This document shows positions 22,901 to 54,400 of a stretch of 64,000 nt of DNA, piece by piece. The DNA lies in the NCBI GenBank assembly GCA_020746105.1, contig CM036618.1:17963001-18027000 (forward strand), read 5' to 3'. The position numbers were made by a program, and so were the translations under genes. Within the stretch, counting starts at the first letter, position 1. Each line of letters starts with the position of its first letter. A model generated the notes under the pieces. The model was not told the origin of the DNA. It saw nothing but the letters and a program-made list of their open reading frames with translations, and ran no database searches. The stretch comes from Trogon surrucura (Eukaryota; Chordata; Aves; Trogoniformes; Trogonidae).

Positions 22901-23489
22901 GGCCTCTGACACTGCAGCTCTGGGTTTGTGGGGCAGCCCTGAGGAGGCAACTGCCCTCCCCTGCCCCTCCGCCTGCCCGGAGGAGACGAGAGCGGCTCCC
23001 GGCTCCCGGCTCAGGGGAGGGCGCTGAGGCCCTGGCACAGGCTGCCCGGAGCAGCTCCGGGTGCCCCATCCCGGGCAGCGCTCAGGGCCAGGCTGGATGG
23101 GGCTCTGGGCAACCCGGTCTAGCGGGAGGTGTCTGCCCACGGCAGGGGCGGGTCCCTTCCAACCCAAACCGTTCAACGATTCCGAAATCCCACCCGTGAG
23201 GCTCCTCCTGCGGCAGCCGAGGCGGGACCGGCCGGCGAGGCGCGGCCGCACGCCGGGACACCGGCTCCTCTCCCGCCGCTGCCCTTACAGACCGCTACCT
23301 GGCAAAGCCCGGCGGGCGGCAGAGGCGCCCAGCCTAGCGCTGGCGCGGCGCCCGAGGCGCCCCGGGGCGCAGCCCTGCGAGGAGCCGGGCGGTTCGCGGT
23401 GCCGGTACCTCCGTGATGGAGTCTCCGAAGAGGACGACGCGAGGCCAGAGCAGGAGCCGCCCGCGGGCGCGCGCCTCCGCCAGCGCCAT
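13748..23489 (-). CDS. IAH1: IAH1, GDSL/SGNH esterase, complete, 6 coding exons
   Basis: Homologue of yeast isoamyl acetate-hydrolysing esterase 1, an SGNH-fold hydrolase of short acyl esters; its vertebrate substrate is not well defined. Exons 23409-23489, 20654-20706, 20078-20226, 17217-17378, 14597-14715 and 13748-13915 (all complement) join in consistent phase to 243 codons plus stop. SGNH blocks: nucleophile Ser24 in FGDSITE, Gly56 in GFSGYNTRW, Asn89 in GANDS, and Asp196/His199 in SDGLHLS. There is no signal peptide, so the enzyme is probably cytosolic. The start is the ATG in a strong Kozak context (GCCGCCATGG). The protein ends about five residues before the human C-terminus. Intron 3 carries a 1.7 kb CR1 and intron 1 an LTR-like repeat. 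Confidence 0.95.
14270..14372 (+). mobile_element. CR1 3'-end fragment
   Basis: Reads GGGGGTTGGACTGGGTGCC then CCTTTCCAACCTGAACTAG, the standard 3' end of a CR1 in sense orientation. About 100 bases, inside IAH1 intron 5. Confidence 0.65.
14597..14715 (-). CDS. IAH1: IAH1 exon 5
   Basis: Encodes [20 protein letters not shown], then [19 protein letters not shown], with a CAG acceptor and GTACGA donor. Confidence 0.95.
14716..17216 (-). other. IAH1 intron 4
   Basis: 2.5 kb with no recognisable repeat or exon. ORFs around 15243-15800 and 16096-16912 have no codon pattern, family motif or splice sites I could support. Confidence 0.6.
17217..17378 (-). CDS. IAH1: IAH1 exon 4
   Basis: Encodes [20 protein letters not shown], then [20 protein letters not shown], ending AWERSCLAK plus one base of a Gly codon. 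Closely matches human. Confidence 0.95.
18020..18114 (+). mobile_element. CR1 3'-end fragment
   Basis: Reads GGAGGGCTGGACTAGGTGAC, then GGTCCCTTCCAACCC and TGATTCT. It lies directly before the long CR1 that follows, so the two are nested or adjacent insertions in IAH1 intron 3. Confidence 0.75.
18118..19811 (+). mobile_element. CR1 LINE, 1.7 kb, degenerate reverse transcriptase
   Basis: Sense CR1 in IAH1 intron 3, so antisense to the gene. Frameshifted ORF pieces match CR1 ORF2: [20 protein letters not shown] (18155-18457), [18 protein letters not shown] and [17 protein letters not shown] (18454-18720), [12 protein letters not shown] DNA near 18810-18830, then [18 protein letters not shown] (18892-19503). 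The catalytic FADD is FADN and the first catalytic DFSKAFD is HFSIALD. It ends at a TTCTGTGATA 3' tail. Dead, old copy; the endonuclease region is missing. Confidence 0.92.
20078..20226 (-). CDS. IAH1: IAH1 exon 3 (SGNH Gly and Asn blocks)
   Basis: Encodes [18 protein letters not shown], then [15 protein letters not shown], ending one base into an Asp codon. It holds the oxyanion-hole Gly and Asn of the SGNH family. Confidence 0.95.
20654..20706 (-). CDS. IAH1: IAH1 exon 2
   Basis: Fifty-three bases encoding [17 protein letters not shown] plus two bases of an Arg codon, between a TTTCAG acceptor and a GTAAGA donor. It matches the human FSFQQGGWGASLADRLVR segment. Confidence 0.93.
20870..21965 (+). 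repeat. Avian ERV-type long terminal repeat (probable solo LTR)
   Basis: The block begins near GGCTGTGCTGGGTTTGCCTG and ends near GGACACCTGGCCACCAGCC. Its right part contains several diverged copies of a roughly 50-base unit (GCTGGAGCAG ... AAGAACTGCACCCC, 21300-21600), then AATAAA at 21818-21823 and CAAGTCTGTTTTGCCC. This resembles LTRs of bird endogenous retroviruses as I remember them. No viral genes are seen in it. Ends are approximate and the family name is not assigned. Located in IAH1 intron 1. Confidence 0.6.
22735..22821 (+). mobile_element. CR1 3'-end fragment
   Basis: Reads GGCTGGACTAGATGATCTTA, then GGTCTTTTCTAACCTTAATG and ATTCTATTCC. Sense CR1 3' terminus in IAH1 intron 1. Confidence 0.8.
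23020..23185 (+). mobile_element. GC-rich CR1 3'-end remnant within CpG island
   Basis: GAGGCCCTGGCACAGGCTGC, then CCAGGCTGGATGGGGCTCTG and GGGTCCCTTCCAACCCAAAC follow the CR1 3' consensus, but the piece is very GC-rich. It lies about 220 bases downstream of IAH1 exon 1, in intron 1. Confidence 0.7.
23409..23489 (-). CDS. IAH1: IAH1 exon 1 (start, nucleophile Ser)
   Basis: Twenty-seven codons from ATG (23487-23489) to a GTACCG donor. Encodes [10 protein letters not shown], then [16 protein letters not shown] with catalytic Ser24. Human has Gln where this protein ends the block in Glu. Confidence 0.93.
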
Positions 23490-23645
23490 GGCGGCCGCCG
23501 GAAGGGGACGGGGAGGGACAAGGAGCAGAAGGAGGAGGCGGCGGCGGCGGGAAAAGGGGCGGTGGCGGCCCGGGGGAGGGAGGCCCCCGCTTGGATCCGC
23601 GTTAAAAACCGGCCCCGCGTTCCGGCGCCGCCAACGTTTTATTGG

Positions 23646-24000
23646 TTCTGGCGCTGTTTAGCCTAAAGAGGAGATTGAGGGGAGACCTCATCGCTCTCTA
23701 CAGCTACCTGAAGGGAGGCTGTAGAGAGACGGGGGCTGGTCCGTTCTCCCTCGTGGAGAGTGATAGGACGAGGGGAAATGGATTTAAATTGCACCAGGGG
23801 AGGTTCAAGTTAGATATTAGGAAGAATTTCTTTACTGAAAGGGTTCTCGGCCATTGGAACAGGCTGCCCAGGGAGGTGGTTTAAGAGACGGGTGGGTGTT
23901 GTGTTGGCGAGAATCATTTCGCTGGTTGATAGGGCTGGGACAAAGGCTGGACTCGATGATCTTCGAGGTCTCTTCCAGCTGAAACTATTCTATGAGTCTT
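23646..24000 (+). mobile_element. CR1 fragment abutting IAH1 promoter
   Basis: Sense CR1 3' part. Reads AAGAGGAGATTGAGGGGAGA, then a short ORF with [20 protein letters not shown] and [20 protein letters not shown], ending with the CTATTCTATGAG tail. It begins about 155 bases upstream of the IAH1 ATG. Confidence 0.88.
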
Positions 24001-24339
24001 TGAAAGGGCTGTTGCTGGAAGTGCCTCTGCGGGACCCAGGGAAGAGCGCGGCAGCCCCCTCCTCCTGAAGTCATTTTAAAAAACGTGTGTAATTTTAAAT
24101 AGTGTTCCAAAGAGCGACTTCTTTTTTAAGAACATGCAATTACCTCCATTAAAAGACTTCACACTCTTATTTAGTTAGCTAATGACATGCAATTTGGGGA
24201 GGAAAGCTGTCACTAACTCTGCTAATACTAATGCTGGTGGGAAGATTATCACCTGCCAATTCAATTGGCTGAGAAAAGGGGGGAAGAAAAAGCTGTGTAT
24301 GTGTACAAGATCAAGTTCTTTTGCAGAAAACTCACTTTC

Positions 24340-24661
24340 TGTGAGTTTTTCAGCGTCAGGATGGAAGACGGGGCCAGGCTCTTTTCAGTGATGTCCAATG
24401 ACAGGACAAGGGGCAACAGATACAAGCTGGGACACAGGAGGTCCCACGAAAATATTAGAAAAAACTTTTTCACTGTGAGGGTGACAGAGCCCTGGCACAG
24501 GCTGCCCAGGGAGATTGTGGAGTCTCCTTCTCTGGAATTCAAAGCTCACCTGGATGTGTTCCTGTGTGACCTACTGTAGGTGATCCTGCTCTGTCGGGGA
24601 GGCTGGACTAGATGATCTTTCAAGGTCCCTTCTGACCTCTAACATTCTGTGATTCTGTGAT
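24340..24661 (+). mobile_element. CR1 3'-end fragment
   Basis: Encodes [20 protein letters not shown] then [20 protein letters not shown], and ends with CATTCTGTGATTCTGTGATT, the octamer tail. Sense orientation, between IAH1 and CPSF3. Confidence 0.9.
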
Positions 24662-24760
24662 TTACTGTTTGACAACAACACTGGTTAATTCGGAGCATCC
24701 CATTTGTATCTGAAATTCTTCCCTACATTCTGCAGTTTTGGATATCCCATGTTGTTTTAG

Positions 24761-24845
24761 AATCATAGAACCATAAAGGTTGGAAAGGACCTTAAGATCA
24801 AGTCCAACCTACAGCCATACACCACCCTAACACTCAGGAAAGACC
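24761..24845 (-). mobile_element. Short antisense CR1 3'-end fragment
   Basis: AGAATCATAGAACCATAAAG then GGTTGGAAAGGACCTTAAGA is the reverse of a CR1 3' end. Confidence 0.8.
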
Positions 24846-25146
24846 ACTTCACCCACCACCAAGCAACAGGATCGTCTTGACAGGAGCTGTTTGCACTTGG
24901 GGCTGTCACAGGTCATAAGCACCAACTTGACTTGACACCAGTTTTGTTCATTTAATCCAACTAGTGGCAATGCCAGACTACATTTTTTTAAAGCTCCACT
25001 TAACCCCAGCATATGCAAATATGAACTCCACTTTAATTGCATTCCATTTTATATGCACAAATACAGTTGCAATAAGGTTGCTCATCCATTATTTGATAAC
25101 TCTCACAGTCACAGAATCAATACATATTGACTTACCGAAAAAAAAA

Positions 25147-25152
25147 TTTATT
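25147..25152 (-). promoter_or_regulatory. Probable poly(A) signal of CPSF3
   Basis: TTTATT on the plus strand, about 75 bases after the CPSF3 stop codon, within an A-rich stretch. It implies a very short 3' UTR. Confidence 0.65.
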
Positions 25153-25226
25153 TACTCTTAAAAAATAGTCCGAATACAAGAACATTTATAGGATTTTTTT
25201 TGATGTGTCCTAGGTATCTACAGAGG

Positions 25227-47089
<21,863 letters not shown>

Positions 47090-47145
47090 GGCGCGGCCCC
47101 GCGACCTCCCTTCTCCGCCGCCGCCGCCGCGCGCGGGGCCGGGCC

Positions 47146-47155
47146 GCGCATGCGC
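47146..47155. promoter_or_regulatory. Perfect NRF1-type palindrome
   Basis: GCGCATGCGC, the core of the NRF1 consensus, midway between the CPSF3 ATG and the ITGB1BP1 first donor. Confidence 0.7.
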
Positions 47156-47167
47156 GCGCGGAGCGAC

Positions 47168-47174
47168 CCGGAAG
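47168..47174 (+). promoter_or_regulatory. ETS/GABP-type core site
   Basis: CCGGAAG, 13 bases after the NRF1-type palindrome. ETS cores of this form are common in bidirectional housekeeping promoters. Confidence 0.6.
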
Positions 47175-47199
47175 GGGAAGGGCGCGCGCCTAGGCCGAG
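47175..47199 (+). other. ITGB1BP1: ITGB1BP1 probable non-coding first exon (3' end)
   Basis: The only good splice donor facing right in the promoter core is GAG|GTGAGG with GT at 47200. The exon carries no start codon that fits, and the transcription start is unknown. Confidence 0.5.
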
Positions 47200-48364
47200 G
47201 TGAGGGGGCGGCGGCGAGTGGGCGCCGCGGGTGAGGGGTCCGGGGCCCGCCCGGGCGCTGAGCCCCCGGCAGCGGCTGCGGGGAGAAGGGGCTGGCGCGG
47301 AGCGTCCCCGGCAGGCGGGGAGCGGGGCGGGGGGGCGCTGCAGAGGGGCGCTCGGCCGGGGGAGCCGAGCCGCTGGGGACCCCGCTTTTCGCGGCGAGGG
47401 GGCTTTGCCGTTTGCCGGGTCCCCCGTTGGGGGCCGGCGCGGGGAACGGGAAGGCGGGACCCAGCGCTGCCCTGCCCTGCCCTGCCCGGCCTCGCCGTGC
47501 CTGTCCCGGCCGCGGGAGCCGGAGGCCGGGCTCGCCGGCAGGCGGAGGGATGCACCGCGGCCAACGCGTGTGCCGGGCCGGGGGCTGGGGAGAGCTCCTC
47601 CATGGCCCGCTGTGCTCCTGCTCCGGCCTCCGCCTTCCGCCTGCCCCAGGCTCCTGAAGCTTCGCAGTTCAGGTGTTCTGCTCTGAAGCTGGGAAATAGG
47701 GTTTCGGCACTCCCTGACCCGCAGCCAGCCCTGTGCCGCTTCCCGCTGGCCGGGCAAAGGCTAAGGGAAGCAGTAAAGCAGATACGGGAGAAATGTCCCT
47801 GGAACACTCCTTGCACTCTGCGTATCTTGCTTCTGTGGCCACTTCCTGCTTTAAGGAATGTGTTAACTAGTAATGGCTGCTCCTGGGAGTATCACAAAAG
47901 TAGTTCTTCAAAAGTAGGGTTTGTTGGTTGGGAGGTTTTTTTTGTTTGCTTGCTTTTAAGGGAAGCATCATCTCTGGAGCAGGGATTGCATTGGCTGCGC
48001 TTTGTAGGGCACTTAGATCGTAGTTACAAATCAAAGTCTTCTAATGCTTTTAAGTGGAAATACAGATTTTAACTTTTTTTCTTATTTCTAAATCTGTATC
48101 TTTATATGCATTAGACCTTTGCAAAAGTCTGTAAACTAGGCAGCAGCATTCTTTTATGAATCAGAAGGATAGGGAAGTTGAGCAGAGAGCTTGAGGGACT
48201 TTCCCCAGTCCCATGTGAAGAGCACCAGATTATCCTGCTTCCATTCTGAGAGTCCTTTAAAATTTTACAGTTTTTGCCCTCTTTGGACACAGTCACTCAA
48301 GTGTTTGCCAGGAATTCCTTCCCTTGATAGTATGACACCTTTAATTTTTATTTTTCCTACTTAG

Positions 48365-48465
48365 AAGATCTTCCTTGATCCAATTATGAAAAAATGTTTA
48401 GAAAAGGAAAAAAACGACACAGCAGCAGCAGCTCACAAAGCAGTGAAATCAGTACTAAAAGCAAG
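48365..48465 (+). CDS. ITGB1BP1: ITGB1BP1 exon with start codon
   Basis: Acceptor AG at 48363-48364, 29 bases of 5' UTR, then ATG at 48394. Encodes [20 protein letters not shown] then TKSK before GTAAGA. Coding part is 48394-48465. Confidence 0.94.
48386..48465 (+). promoter_or_regulatory. Overlapping upstream ORF in ITGB1BP1
   Basis: ATG at 48386-48388, 8 bases before the main ATG and in another frame. Spliced to the next coding exon at 49691 it reads 28 codons and stops at TAG. It has A at -3, like the main start. Confidence 0.6.
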
Positions 48466-51400
48466 GTAAGATGAATTTGGTTTATACTCCGTTTGTTACA
48501 AGTTGACGGTTCAGTGGTTTGCTTGCACTGATGGTAGGATGTGATTTCCATAAAACACCACGTTCCACAAGCAGCACTTTCTGCTATTCCTCAAATTGTA
48601 TTATGAGAGTTAAAAAAAACCTACTCATTATAAAGTCCTCTTATTCTGAGATGAATGCTTGATTGATTCCATAGTGAAGCCCACAAACACAAGGGCTACC
48701 AGCAGCACAGAGTAAGGTTTGGAGGAATCAGTAGCACATAGTTTGGAGAAGAGGAGACTGAGGGGTGACCTCATTAATGTTTACAAATATATCAAGGGTG
48801 AGTGTCACGAGGATGGAGCCAGGCTCTTCTCGGTGACAACCAGTGATAGGACAAGGGGTAATGGGCTGAAACTGGAACATAAGAGGTTCCGCTTAAACTC
48901 GAGAAGAAACTTCTTCTCAGTGAGGGTGACGGAGCCCTGGAACAGGCTGCCCAGAGAGGCTGTGGAGTCTCCTTCTCTGGAGATATTCAAGACCTGCCTG
49001 GACACGTTCCTGTGTGGCATAGTCTAGGCATTCCTGCTCTGTCAGGGGGATTGGACTTGATGATCTTTCGAGGTCCCTTCCAATCCCTAACATTCTATGA
49101 TTCTATGATTCTATGATTTGTTCTGTAGTGACAGGTACCATCTTTAAGAAGGTGCCTGGTGTCAGGCGCCAAGAATGAGTTTGTTATTCGGTACTTGTTG
49201 GTTACTTAGTTTCTCTAAAAAGCATTCTTCATTTTGAATAATGTGTCCATTTTGCCTGACAGGTTTTGGAATGATCAGGTGAATATTCTCCATTTTCCAA
49301 AGTGCCCTGCTATGTTACTTCAAGCATGTAGTTGTCAATTTCTTTGAGTTAAGAGGCAGTACCAGAAAAGTCTGGACATATCCTTAAGGTTCATTTTCTC
49401 CTTTTATTTCCTCCTTCTTGAAGAATATTTGTGGACTTCTCAAGGACTTCTCAGGCGTTCCTGCTGAATTTATATCAGTTTAATCTACATTGAAGCAGAA
49501 AGATAACTTGAGGAAAGGAATAGCTTGTGGTTTTTTCTCCTGGTTTTGCAGTGCTGCTGAAGTAATTAGAATATAAATGTTAGTTTATTTAAAAAAAAAA
49601 AAAAAAAGAAGAGTTGAGGCAGGGCATCTAAAAGTGAATTATTAATATTTTCTCAGTAACTTTCTGATGATGCTGATTTTTTTTTCTTAGTCTGTAGATT
49701 CCAGTCTTGGGGGACTTTCCAGGTCTAGTACTGTGGCCAGTCTAGATACAGACTCCACAAAAAGTTCAGGTATGTAATCAGAGTTTGAACAGATGTATAT
49801 GGGGCAGGAATAACTCTATGTGTGTTCATATAAAAGGGCAGAAAATGGGAAAGAGTAAAATGTGTATTTCTAATAACTGTGAGTGAATCTGTTAGCCTGT
49901 TGACTAATGCATACGTTACTCGAGGATTAATGGTTCATACAGGATTAAGTTGCTGTTTTCAAAGTAAAGTGTCTGAGTAAGAAAAACAGTTCAGTTACCA
50001 GTCTGTTACACAGCATAAATCCCATGTAACTTTTTGGAAGCTATGTTTTCTGCTTTCGTAAGTTTACATTTGCATTGAAATAACGGGAATAAGATTTACT
50101 TTCCCCTGTTCTTGCTCACCAGATGACAGTACATTGCTGTTGAACTAAACAGTAAATTTAAAACAAATATGTACTTATATAAAAATAGAACCAGCTTTTC
50201 TATGTTTTGTGTTTCAAGGTTGTTAACTCCAAATTTGAACTAGTATAAACAGTGCTGTATTATGGATTCATATGAAACTGTTGTCTTTACCAAGGGCTGT
50301 TCTGAGTAAAGCCAGGACAGTTCATTGAAGAGAGGAGTTAATACACTGTGGTAAGGTTAAGCATTTGCTGAAAGGCTGGAAAAGTTATGGAATTTAGTAA
50401 GTTAGCCCCATTAACACCAATTAGAATAGTATTACTGTTCTGGAATTCTTCAGAATTACTTTGTTTTATTTTGTTGCAGGGCAAAGCAATAGTAATTCTG
50501 ATACGTGTGCAGAATTCAGAGTAAAATATGTTGGTGCCATTGAAAAATTGAAATATAATGAGAGCAAGAGTCTTGAAGGGCCATTGGACTTGATAAATTA
50601 CATAGACGTTGCACAGGTAAGTGGGTTACAAAAGACGATACCAACGATGTCGGAACACCTTAAGCTTAGGCGTATTCCTTTCCTATTATCACATGATCTG
50701 ACATCTTTGTGGATTTTAGACTTACTAGAATAAAGTGGCTTACTTCAAAAAACATTAAGCTGTGAATCTCAAAAGCTTTCACACTCCCAATTCCATCCTA
50801 GTGAGTAACTGGAGAAGATGTATCCAAAGAGCCCGTCTGAAGAAGCCGATTCGGAAGGAAGGCACTTTTTACGAGTCACTACTGAGCATATTGTCTTCAG
50901 CACTGTTAGGCTTAGTATCTGGGGAAAAAAATAATCTCCTCCAGATTTCCTCAGTAGTGTAGAAGTTTTTACGTAGAGGAAAATGTCAAGTTTCTGCTTA
51001 TAATCGCTTACGAACCTGTGACCAAAGAGCCTGAGTAGTATTTGGGTCATCGTTGCCAAACTGCGGTTGCTTGTACTTATTTTTGTGCGAAGAGCCCCAA
51101 CTGGTTGTTCTCATTAGGCAGCTGATCATTTGTATCTCTGAAAAGCGCAGAATGTCTGTTTATCTTAAAGCAACTCGACATTTCAAGTATCTGAATATAC
51201 GCTAAAACTACTTTTACAGCCAAATTAACAACATTTGCAACATGGATCACCCAGGGTCAGCGCAGCATGATAGGGCATGCATGAGCAGAGTTGGAAGGGA
51301 CCTACAATGATCAGCCAGTCCAACTGCCCGACCACTTCAGGGCTGATGAAAAGTTAAACCATGCCATGAAGGGCATTGTCCAAATGCCTCTTAAAGGCTG

Positions 51401-54400
51401 GGGGCATCGACCACCTCTCTAAGAAGCCTGTTCCAGAGTTTCACCGACCTCTTGGTAAAGAAATGCTTCCTAATGTCAAGTCTGAACCTCTCCTGAATAT
51501 ATTTTACTTAAGGGACAGGACGAGCGTAAGAGTGGCGGGCACAGCAGGGTGTAAGCAGGATTAGTGAAATCGCTGATGCCAGTAGACTGAAGTACACATA
51601 AATGCATTTTTCTTTTATGTATCTTCATTTTCTTCTGTCTGCACTAAAGGCTTTTGTTTGTTTCCCTCCAAAGCAAGATGGAAAGTTACCTTTTGTTCCA
51701 GGTGAAGAGGAGTTTATTATGGGAGTTTCGAAATATGGCATTAAAGTTTCAACATCTGATCAGTATGTAAGTGATTTGCAACAAACTGTCTTTTTGGTGA
51801 GAGTTGAAAAGTGCTTTTGTTTATTTCCCCAGTAGATCTGTGTGACCAAAATGTCACTTCTGGCTTTAAGCAAAAGTAAAACAAACAAACAAGCTCTCAC
51901 AGCAGCAGTGCTTCATGTCATATGTCCTCGGGGCTCTCTGTATTTTCCTGGTTGGATTGATTTGATATATGACAAGAATCCATTCCTTCTGAGGTAGAGT
52001 ACCAGGCAAAAGGCAAGCAAGCCTTTATGCTCTTCAGGCACATTTTCCTTCCTCTGTGGCTGTCCTGTTGTCCTCTCACACGGAAAAGGAACATGACTGG
52101 GGTGGCAGAGACCATTTGTTCCTCAGCCTGAGTTAGTCATGCACTGGATGTTATTGTGGAGATTAAAAAAAAATATCTTATTTTTTTTTTCACAACAATA
52201 CCTGAGTTGTCTTCCTTTGTAACAAAGTTCCAGCCTTGCATTCCTAATCCAAGAGTGGGAGTTCACTCCTGTGTTAAAGCCTCATGATTCCACTTCATTG
52301 ATCAAGCCTATTTTTTGCTGGCATCATTTCCTACACGTAGTTTATTTTCCTTTAGTGTACTTCAAGTAGGCCTTTTGCTATAAATAAAAATCCGGTCTCT
52401 TCCCCGGGGCCTTCCAGTTGCTTTTGTGTAGCTTTGTACTGCAGCCATGTGGTTTCCTTCTGGTTGCCCTCTGAGCCCCAGATACCATAAATACTTGGCC
52501 TTATGAAGTCATGACCCATCAACAACCCAGCAGTGCCTCTTCATCAAAGCCCTGAGATGAGGACGATGAATAGCATTGCTCAATAGCTGAATACTCTGAA
52601 AAGAGCCAAAAAATTTCCTTTGGTCCCTTCGTAAAATAAAACTCTTGTTTCTAATGCCTGGGAAGAAGTGTAGTAGTTGTTACTGAGACTTTGAATTCTT
52701 CCGGGTTCTGTTTTTGCTGTCTTCCTAAATTCTTGGTTAAGTACATAGGTTACAGTATTCCTTAAAATCCTTTGTATTTTGATAAAGATCAAATATGTAA
52801 TTTTTAAGATTTTCATCCATCATTCTTCTGTCTTCAAGCTGAAAGCGTGCACAAGCTGCTAAAGCCTTTTGTGATGAAACTAGCTTGCACTGGGCTTTTA
52901 TTGCATTGCATCCTGTTTTCCAAATTCTGGCTTTTTTGCATCTGTGTCACTGTTGACATTTAATTTGTCCTTTAGCATGTTAGTCTACGTAACTTTTTCA
53001 CAGAGTTCCACAATGGAAAGCTTTTTCCTGCATTCATACACAGAATTCAGCCTTTTACGACTCTGGGCGAAATGTGGGAGCTCTGTGATTCACAGATATA
53101 TTTGCAGGTGAACAGGCAGCTTCTCATTTCAGATGCCAGAGAGAATTGACTGCAGGATGCAAAATTTTTCCTCATGGATTTCGGCCAACTTTTGAGAAAT
53201 TATTTCATTACTGAGTGAAGTATGTACAGATACATGATTCACTGATACAATTCCCTTGTTTGTGGATGCAACCATTAGAAACCGATTTTTATAGAAGTCA
53301 CGCTGAGGCTCTGGCCTTTCGGTTCGCATGTATTTGTACGTTATATGTATGGACATACATGTATGGCAAAGCTTGTCCAGCTGCCCTCTAATTTCTCTCT
53401 CAACTGCAAAATCCCCTTGTAGCCAAATATTAGAAGGAGGGAAGGAAATGAATTTACAGCACTGTGTACTTGAGAGAGGTCTGTCCTTCCTCTTTTAACG
53501 ATAATCCACATGCACGTTAGCACTGTAGTAAGTTCCAAGTGAGTGATTCTAAAAAGCTACTAGTAATTTGGAGGGGAATCTTGGCATTCATAGAGAGGCA
53601 GATTCAGTAAGTTCTGTGTCAGCTTCAGCTGCCTTGAGCGTGATACAATAGTTTATGATGGCACGAAGAATTGTGATTGCTCAGTGAATGTCAGGGATGG
53701 AGATGTTTTTCAGCAAGGGGATCTTAGGACCTCTGGTAGAGGGCTCTCCTCCAGGGTTTCTTAGCAGGCATCAAGTCCATTTTTACAGCTTCTGTACTGA
53801 AGTGGATGTTTCTTTAGGCCCTTCAGCTACTCATAGGGACAAGGTGTTTTATGCCATGAGTGTGGAACAAGGAACTGTCTTGACGTCATAAGGCCCTAGA
53901 AGTGGAATAGACCACATGCACATTGTTGGTTGGGTATGATGGCTTGAGAATAAAGGCTTTGTGTAGGGTCGGTCTGCAGAGACCTGGTACTGGGTGTCAT
54001 CACCCAATCCCCTTTCGGAATGGCCAAGACCAGTTGGGACTTTGGTGAAACCCTGCAGTGGAGAATAGAAGTCTCCCAGATGAGATACTTGCAAGAGTCA
54101 GAACCCGCGCTGTGGCTCAGACCACAAACTGGCCTGGCTGCAGCCACATGGACCTTATCTGTACCCACTTCTGGGACAGTTTCTGGTGGGAATCCATCCT
54201 GGAACTCACAGGGGATTGGAAAAACACCAGAAAAGTAAAAAGCTGGTTTAAGTTACCTCTGTGCCAGAGGTAGGTACAGAGTGACACCTGTGCTGCTCAC
54301 AGAGGGCAAGTGAGAGTAGGTGGGAAATGAACGTGTGCTTTTGTAGTACGGCCAGGAATACAGTCCACATCTGAATGTAATTCTAAAATGGAAGCAAAAA

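Larger units (their letters stand above)
22850..23640 (-). promoter_or_regulatory. IAH1: CpG-island promoter of IAH1
   Basis: GC- and CpG-rich stretch covering the IAH1 start codon at 23489. A CCAAT box on the minus strand (ATTGG, 23641-23645) lies about 150 bases upstream of the ATG, at the very edge of a CR1. No TATA box was noticed. Boundaries were judged by eye. Confidence 0.75.

Noticed and set aside
22766-23666. Overlapping 130-200-codon ORFs around the IAH1 promoter
   Set aside because: GC-driven open frames on both strands. The real coding part is only the 81-base IAH1 exon 1 at 23409-23489.
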